This document shows positions 60,351 through 64,000 of a DNA stretch of 64,000 nucleotides, one piece after another. Both the position numbers and the translations under genes were made by a program. Location of the stretch: contig JBBQQH010000006.1 in the NCBI GenBank assembly GCA_038216155.1, forward strand, positions 5,829 to 69,828, in the 5' to 3' direction. The number at the start of each line of letters is the position of its first letter. Position 1 is the stretch's first letter. A model generated the notes under the pieces. It did no database searches and was not told the DNA's origin. It saw nothing but the letters and a program-made list of their open reading frames with translations. This DNA is from SZAS-103 sp038216155 (GTDB lineage: Bacteria; Pseudomonadota; Gammaproteobacteria; Xanthomonadales; Xanthomonadaceae).

Positions 60351-61171
60351 TCTTCCAGAAAACCGGCAGTCGCATTCTTTGAATCGCTCGCGGGATCAGA
60401 TTGGTTTGATCCGGACTTCGCCAGTGTGCCGGCGATGACCGTGTCACCGCCATCAGTGCGCACGGGTGCCAGCCGAGCTACTTCGGCCAGCATTCCCCAA
60501 GATCGCAATCCGCGCGAGCCCAGATGAAACGCGATCACTGCGCGCAAGGCGCCTCGTTGTTCGCGCAAGAATTCCTCTGCCGGCTGTACGTCCTGCGCAA
60601 GCGCCAGCAGTGCCGCACCGCTGATACGACCCGCTTGGACGCTGCGATCGCGACGGAAGCCATATTCGGGATCGACCTGGTAGCGTGCAGCAGGATCAAG
60701 CGGCTGCCCGTCTACATCCACATCAAGCGGCAGGCCGTAGCCCAGTGCCTGCAACAGGTCGCGTTCGAAACGGCGCAAAGTCCAAGCCAGCGACGTCGTC
60801 GCGGCCAGCTCGCCAAGCACCTCGGCAAACCGATGGAACAGTTCCGGCGCTGCATCATCGCGCGGCAACAGACGGGCGCTGAGTTCGGCCACATACAGCG
60901 CCGCCATCAACGCATCGCCTGCCAACTTCGGCGGCGATCCGATCGCCTCGGCCTGCAATAACGTCGCCAACTCGCCGCGCTGCAGATAATCCACGCTGAT
61001 CGCATGCAGTGGCTGCAACGCCGCTCGCAACGGCTGTCGGCGCGCGCCATGAATGCCGCGCACCACCACGCCGACCCGACCATGATCGCGCGTGAACAAC
61101 TCCAGCAACAGACTCGTCTCACGCCACCGCCGCGCATGCAGCACGATCGCGGGCTGGCTCAGGATGCGCAT
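60347..61171 (-). CDS. recO: DNA repair protein RecO
   Basis: 274 residues from the ATG at 61171 (the ORF to 61258 lacks family-like sequence). OB-fold start ILSQPAIVLHARRWRETSLLLELFTRDHGRVGVVVRG and helical C-terminal part FERDLLQALGYGLPLD match RecO, which loads RecA with RecF/RecR. The C-terminal 40 or so residues exceed the usual length. Downstream of era in the lepB operon but separated from it by 165 bases. Confidence 0.92.
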   Translation of the reverse strand: MRILSQPAIVLHARRWRETSLLLELFTRDHGRVGVVVRGIHGARRQPLRAALQPLHAISVDYLQRGELATLLQAEAIGSPPKLAGDALMAALYVAELSARLLPRDDAAPELFHRFAEVLGELAATTSLAWTLRRFERDLLQALGYGLPLDVDVDGQPLDPAARYQVDPEYGFRRDRSVQAGRISGAALLALAQDVQPAEEFLREQRGALRAVIAFHLGSRGLRSWGMLAEVARLAPVRTDGGDTVIAGTLAKSGSNQSDPASDSKNATAGFLED

Positions 61172-61223
61172 TTTGGTGCTGGGTATAGCGCACGGCGAAC
61201 GGCGAACAGGGAGAAAGCTGGTA

Positions 61224-61267
61224 TGACAATCGGACGATCTGCACTGGGTCGCTGACACCGATTGTCA
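61224..61267. repeat. Perfect 10-base inverted repeat between era and recO
   Basis: TGACAATCGG (61224-61233) and CCGATTGTCA (61258-61267) are exact complements with 24 bases between. It lies in the unusually long 165-base gap between era and recO and could form a transcript hairpin or an operator. No T-tract follows on the minus strand. Confidence 0.55.
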
Positions 61268-61336
61268 ATTCCAAAAGCAACCGCAAAAGCAAGCTGCTCT
61301 TTCCGTTCCCGGCTCCGCCTTCTCTGTTCCTTGCCG

Positions 61337-62242
61337 CTACTCATACCCAAACAATTTCAGCGCCGCTGCGTCGTCGGCCCACCCTTCGCGAACGCGACAC
61401 CACACTTCCAGAAACACCTTGCGCCCGAACAGCTTCTCCATCTGCTCGCGCGAATAGGTGGCGATCGCCTTGATCTTCTCGCCGCCCTTGCCGACCACGA
61501 TTGACTTCTGCCCCTCGCGCTCGACCCAGACCACGGCGGCAATGCGCAGCATGCGTCCATCCTCCTGGAAACTTTCGATTGCGACCGTCGCCGAATACGG
61601 CACTTCTTCGCCCAGCCGCATCATCAACTGCTCGCGCACCAGCTCGGCGGCAAGGAAGCGTTCGCTGCGATCGGTGATTTCGTCCTGGCCGTAGTGCGGC
61701 TCAGATTCTGGCAGCATCGCCAGCAAGTCCTTCACCAGCGGCTCCAGCCCCTTGCGCTTGAGGGCAGATAGCGGATGCACTGCGGTGTATCCCGCGCTTT
61801 GAGCATGTTTGGCGATGAACGGCAGCAGCGCCTGCTTGTCCTTGATCTGATCGATCTTGTTGATCACCAGCACATGCGGCACGCCCGATTCGACCAGCAC
61901 GCGTTGTGCCAGATCGTCATCCGCGCTCCAGCGACCGGCCTCAACCATGTGGATGGCAGCGCTGACACCCTCCAGCGCGCCACGCGCGGCACGATTGAGA
62001 TAACGATTGATCGCGCGCGCTTCCTGACTGTGCAGACCGGGCGTGTCGACCAGCAACAACTGGCCATGCGGAAAGCTGGCGATGCCCAACAGCCGGTGCC
62101 GCGTCGTTTGCGGGCGCGGGGAGACAATGCTGACCTTGGTGCCGACCAGCGCGTTGACCAGCGTCGACTTGCCTACGTTAGGCCGTCCCAGCACTGCGAC
62201 TTCACCGGCGCGGTAGCTCGGTGCAATCAGTTGTTCATCCAT
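61337..62242 (-). CDS. era: GTPase Era
   Basis: 301 residues. G domain: GRPNVGKSTL (G1), SPRPQTTRHR (G2), DTPGLH (G3), NKID (G4); C-terminal KH domain with IVVGKGGEKIKAIATYSREQME. It binds the 3' end of 16S rRNA in 30S maturation. The ATG at 62242 overlaps the rnc stop by 8 bases, so rnc and era are coupled. Confidence 0.95.
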   Translation of the reverse strand: MDEQLIAPSYRAGEVAVLGRPNVGKSTLVNALVGTKVSIVSPRPQTTRHRLLGIASFPHGQLLLVDTPGLHSQEARAINRYLNRAARGALEGVSAAIHMVEAGRWSADDDLAQRVLVESGVPHVLVINKIDQIKDKQALLPFIAKHAQSAGYTAVHPLSALKRKGLEPLVKDLLAMLPESEPHYGQDEITDRSERFLAAELVREQLMMRLGEEVPYSATVAIESFQEDGRMLRIAAVVWVEREGQKSIVVGKGGEKIKAIATYSREQMEKLFGRKVFLEVWCRVREGWADDAAALKLFGYE

Positions 62243-62957
62243 CGACACGATCCATCTGATCAACACTCGCCAACATTTTCAGCACTTCTTCGGCTGCCTG
62301 TTGTTCTGCCACGCGACGCGAGCCGCCACTACCTTCGGCGGCCAGCGCAGGTTGATCGATCGCGCAACGCACGCGGAATATCAGATCGTGCTCCTCACCG
62401 CTACTGTCGACCAACTGGTAATCAGGCAGCGGCAACTGTCGGGCTTGCAACCATTCTTGCAACCGAGTCTTGGCGTCCTTGCCGATCTTGCCCGCAGGCA
62501 TGGCTGCGATCCGCGACTCGAACCACGGCAACACCACGTCGCGACAGGTTTCGAACCCGGCGTCCAGATGGATCGCGCCGATCAGCGCTTCAAGCGCATC
62601 AGCCAGGATCGAATCGCGGCGATGTCCGCCGGTTTTCATCTCGCCCGGCCCTAGTTGCAGATGCGCACCCAGATCGAGTTCACGCGCGATCGCGGCGAGC
62701 GAGGATTCGCGCACCATCTCCGCACGAGCACGGGTCAAGGCGCCCTCGTCAGCCTTCGGCCAGCGTTGGAACAAAGTTTGCGCGACAAACAGATTGACTA
62801 GCGCGTCACCAAGGAATTCGAGACGCTCATTGTGTCGAGAATGCGCGCTGCGATGCGTCAGCGCCTGCCGCAGCAGGCTGTCATCGACAAAGCGGTGGCC
62901 CCAGTTCACATCGCTACTGTCAATGCGCGCTGTTTGATCATTGTTCGTCTTTCGCAC
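62235..62957 (-). CDS. rnc: Ribonuclease III
   Basis: Catalytic domain with RNase III signature HNERLEFLGDALV and the second acidic site in ADALEALIGAIHLDAG, then a double-stranded RNA-binding domain (KTRLQEWLQARQLPLPDYQLV to RVAEQQAAEEVL). It processes rRNA and cleaves structured RNAs. No in-frame ATG fits: the GTG at 62957, overlapping the upstream stop by 20 bases, gives 240 residues, and the GTG at 62909 gives 224, closer to the usual length. Neither has a clear ribosome-binding site. I list the longer; the true start is open. Confidence 0.9.
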   Translation of the reverse strand: MRKTNNDQTARIDSSDVNWGHRFVDDSLLRQALTHRSAHSRHNERLEFLGDALVNLFVAQTLFQRWPKADEGALTRARAEMVRESSLAAIARELDLGAHLQLGPGEMKTGGHRRDSILADALEALIGAIHLDAGFETCRDVVLPWFESRIAAMPAGKIGKDAKTRLQEWLQARQLPLPDYQLVDSSGEEHDLIFRVRCAIDQPALAAEGSGGSRRVAEQQAAEEVLKMLASVDQMDRVDG

Positions 62958-63336
62958 CCGCGCCGGAGACAGCCGTGCTGGTGAAATGACCGACGAAGAA
63001 CACCTGATCGAAAAATGGCTTGCGCACTTCATAGTCGGCGGTCAGTGTGATGTGATCTTGCAGGCGCTTGATCTTCACGTCCTTGTCGGTGATCGAATCG
63101 ACATAGCCGATGTCGAACTCACGCGAGAGAAAATCGCGAATCTTGCGCTCGTCCATTTTCTCGATTCCAGGCTGCGCCACCACGTGCTTGAGCGACTTCA
63201 CCACGCTGAAATACTCGATGTACATCGGCACGATCCGCATGCCGAGATAGGCGAAGAAACCCAAGACGATCAGGGCGAACAAAAACCCGATCATGGTGAT
63301 TCCACGCTGCCTGCCATTGATCAATTTGCGTTGCAT
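62938..63336 (-). CDS. DUF4845 single-pass membrane protein
   Basis: 132 residues from the ATG at 63336, which has a GAGGGG site seven bases upstream. A pilin-like start (RQRGITMIGFLFALIVLGFF) gives one membrane helix, followed by RIVPMYIEYFSVVKSLKHV and a small periplasmic domain ending in FFDQVFFVGHF. DUF4845 proteins are found between lepB and rnc in many beta- and gammaproteobacteria; function unknown. Confidence 0.92.
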   Translation of the reverse strand: MQRKLINGRQRGITMIGFLFALIVLGFFAYLGMRIVPMYIEYFSVVKSLKHVVAQPGIEKMDERKIRDFLSREFDIGYVDSITDKDVKIKRLQDHITLTADYEVRKPFFDQVFFVGHFTSTAVSGAGAKDEQ

Positions 63337-63379
63337 GTGCGTTCCCCTCGCTGCATGGATGTGCAATGTGTGTGTACGG

Positions 63380-64000
63380 CTATTTGATCACGGTGCCGAT
63401 GCGCGAAGCATCCAGCCCTGCACCACCGAAGTCCCAGTTCATCCAGACTACCACCGCCTTGCCGACGATATTGTGCTCCGGAAGGAAGTGGGTCGGCCAG
63501 TACCTGCTGTCCTCGCTGTTGTCGCGGTTGTCACCCATCATGAAATAGCTGTCCGGCGGCACCGTCCAGCTGCCATTGGCGTGCTGGAACATTGGCGGCA
63601 GATCAAGCTGCAATATGCGGTGGGTCTTGCCCGGCAGCGATTCACGCAATTCGCGCGCGCCGGTCATGCTGGCACCGTTGCCCTTGCCCACGAACGCCCC
63701 GATCGGCGCCGTCTCGACCGGCTGGCCGTTGATGCTCAGGGTGTAGTCCTGGTAGGTGATGGTATCGCCCGGCAGTCCGATCACGCGCTTAATCCAGGTT
63801 TGATCCGGATGGTGCGGCGGATGAAACACCACCACGTCGCCGCGCTGCGGCTCGCCGATCGGCACGATCTTGGTATCCAGCACTGGCATGCGCAGGCCAT
63901 AGGCAAACTTGTTGACCAGGATGAAATCGCCGATCAGCAAGGTTGGCATCATCGATCCGGAAGGAATCCGGTAGGGTTCACCCAGGAACGAGCGCACCAG
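63380..64000 (-). CDS. lepB: Signal peptidase I, C-terminal part (truncated by window edge)
   Basis: 206 residues are visible; the N-terminus with the membrane anchors lies beyond the window. Catalytic serine in RIPSGSMMPTLLIGDF and catalytic lysine in WIKRVIGLPGD are both present, as are GDNRDNSEDSRYW and the final VVVWMNWDF. It cleaves Sec and Tat signal peptides on the periplasmic face. First visible gene of the lepB-DUF4845-rnc-era-recO operon. Confidence 0.95.
   Translation of the reverse strand: MVRSFLGEPYRIPSGSMMPTLLIGDFILVNKFAYGLRMPVLDTKIVPIGEPQRGDVVVFHPPHHPDQTWIKRVIGLPGDTITYQDYTLSINGQPVETAPIGAFVGKGNGASMTGARELRESLPGKTHRILQLDLPPMFQHANGSWTVPPDSYFMMGDNRDNSEDSRYWPTHFLPEHNIVGKAVVVWMNWDFGGAGLDASRIGTVIK

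Noticed and set aside
61775..62797. 340-codon frame antisense to era and rnc
   Set aside because: Both essential genes on the minus strand are clear; the antisense product is Arg/Pro-rich noise.

Overview
The window is dense, GC-rich, single-copy chromosomal DNA from a gammaproteobacterium, most likely of the Xanthomonadales/Lysobacterales (Rhodanobacter/Dokdonella-like). This rests on three points: the lepB-DUF4845-rnc-era-recO order, an S-methyl-5'-thioinosine phosphorylase of the Pseudomonas PA3004 type with an mtnBDC salvage cluster, and an EfpL paralogue together with a full leucine/isovalerate (liu) pathway. The assignment is inferred from family and gene-order knowledge; no 16S rRNA is present. 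I see no rRNA, tRNA, insertion sequence, prophage or CRISPR array. Genes are tightly packed with many 4-base ATGA/GTGA stop-start overlaps.

Left part (1-16.6 kb): branched-chain amino acid catabolism. A fused isobutyryl-CoA mutase (icmF, 5' part only, minus strand) diverges from leucine dehydrogenase, isovaleryl-CoA dehydrogenase (liuA) and a thiolase. Two alanine-rich lipoprotein genes with strong tetraloop terminators follow. Then come both methylcrotonyl-CoA carboxylase subunits (liuB, liuD), methylglutaconyl-CoA hydratase (liuC), HMG-CoA lyase (liuE) and an HSD10-like dehydrogenase. Together these convert leucine-derived isovaleryl-CoA to acetoacetate and acetyl-CoA. A three-gene iron-uptake operon (FTR1 permease, Cys-less cupredoxin, predicted outer-membrane barrel) lies on the opposite strand between liuB and liuC, under a near-perfect Fur box.

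Middle part (16.6-37.7 kb): housekeeping and transport. It holds a Nudix hydrolase, an APC permease followed by the broken C-terminus of an alanine:cation symporter, rmuC, mtnB-mtnD-mtnC plus a membrane-anchored C13 (caspase-like) peptidase, and a secreted calcineurin-type phosphoesterase. Then come pyrD-murB-EamA as an overlapping operon, two PAP2 proteins, a phospholipase D/cardiolipin synthase, ispG, xseA and an aldehyde dehydrogenase.

Right part (37.9-64 kb): a likely envelope signalling module consists of a vWA/DUF3520 lipoprotein, a GAF-GAF-GGDEF-EAL protein, an ECF sigma factor and a membrane protein in the anti-sigma position. The vWA lipoprotein and the anti-sigma-position protein share a TonB-plug-like TVAGSRLR motif. 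Next are a YigZ protein, an ABC exporter, a membrane-bound AraC regulator divergent from a DUF2306 protein, and an APC-like permease. A minus-strand run rlmD-CYTH-nagZ-hpt-MTI phosphorylase follows, then a YdbH/YdbL intermembrane lipid-transport pair, a receiver-HPt protein, and the recO-era-rnc-DUF4845-lepB operon, with lepB cut by the window edge. Three promoters appear to make leaderless mRNAs (mtnB, the ECF sigma gene and a SnoaL-like gene).
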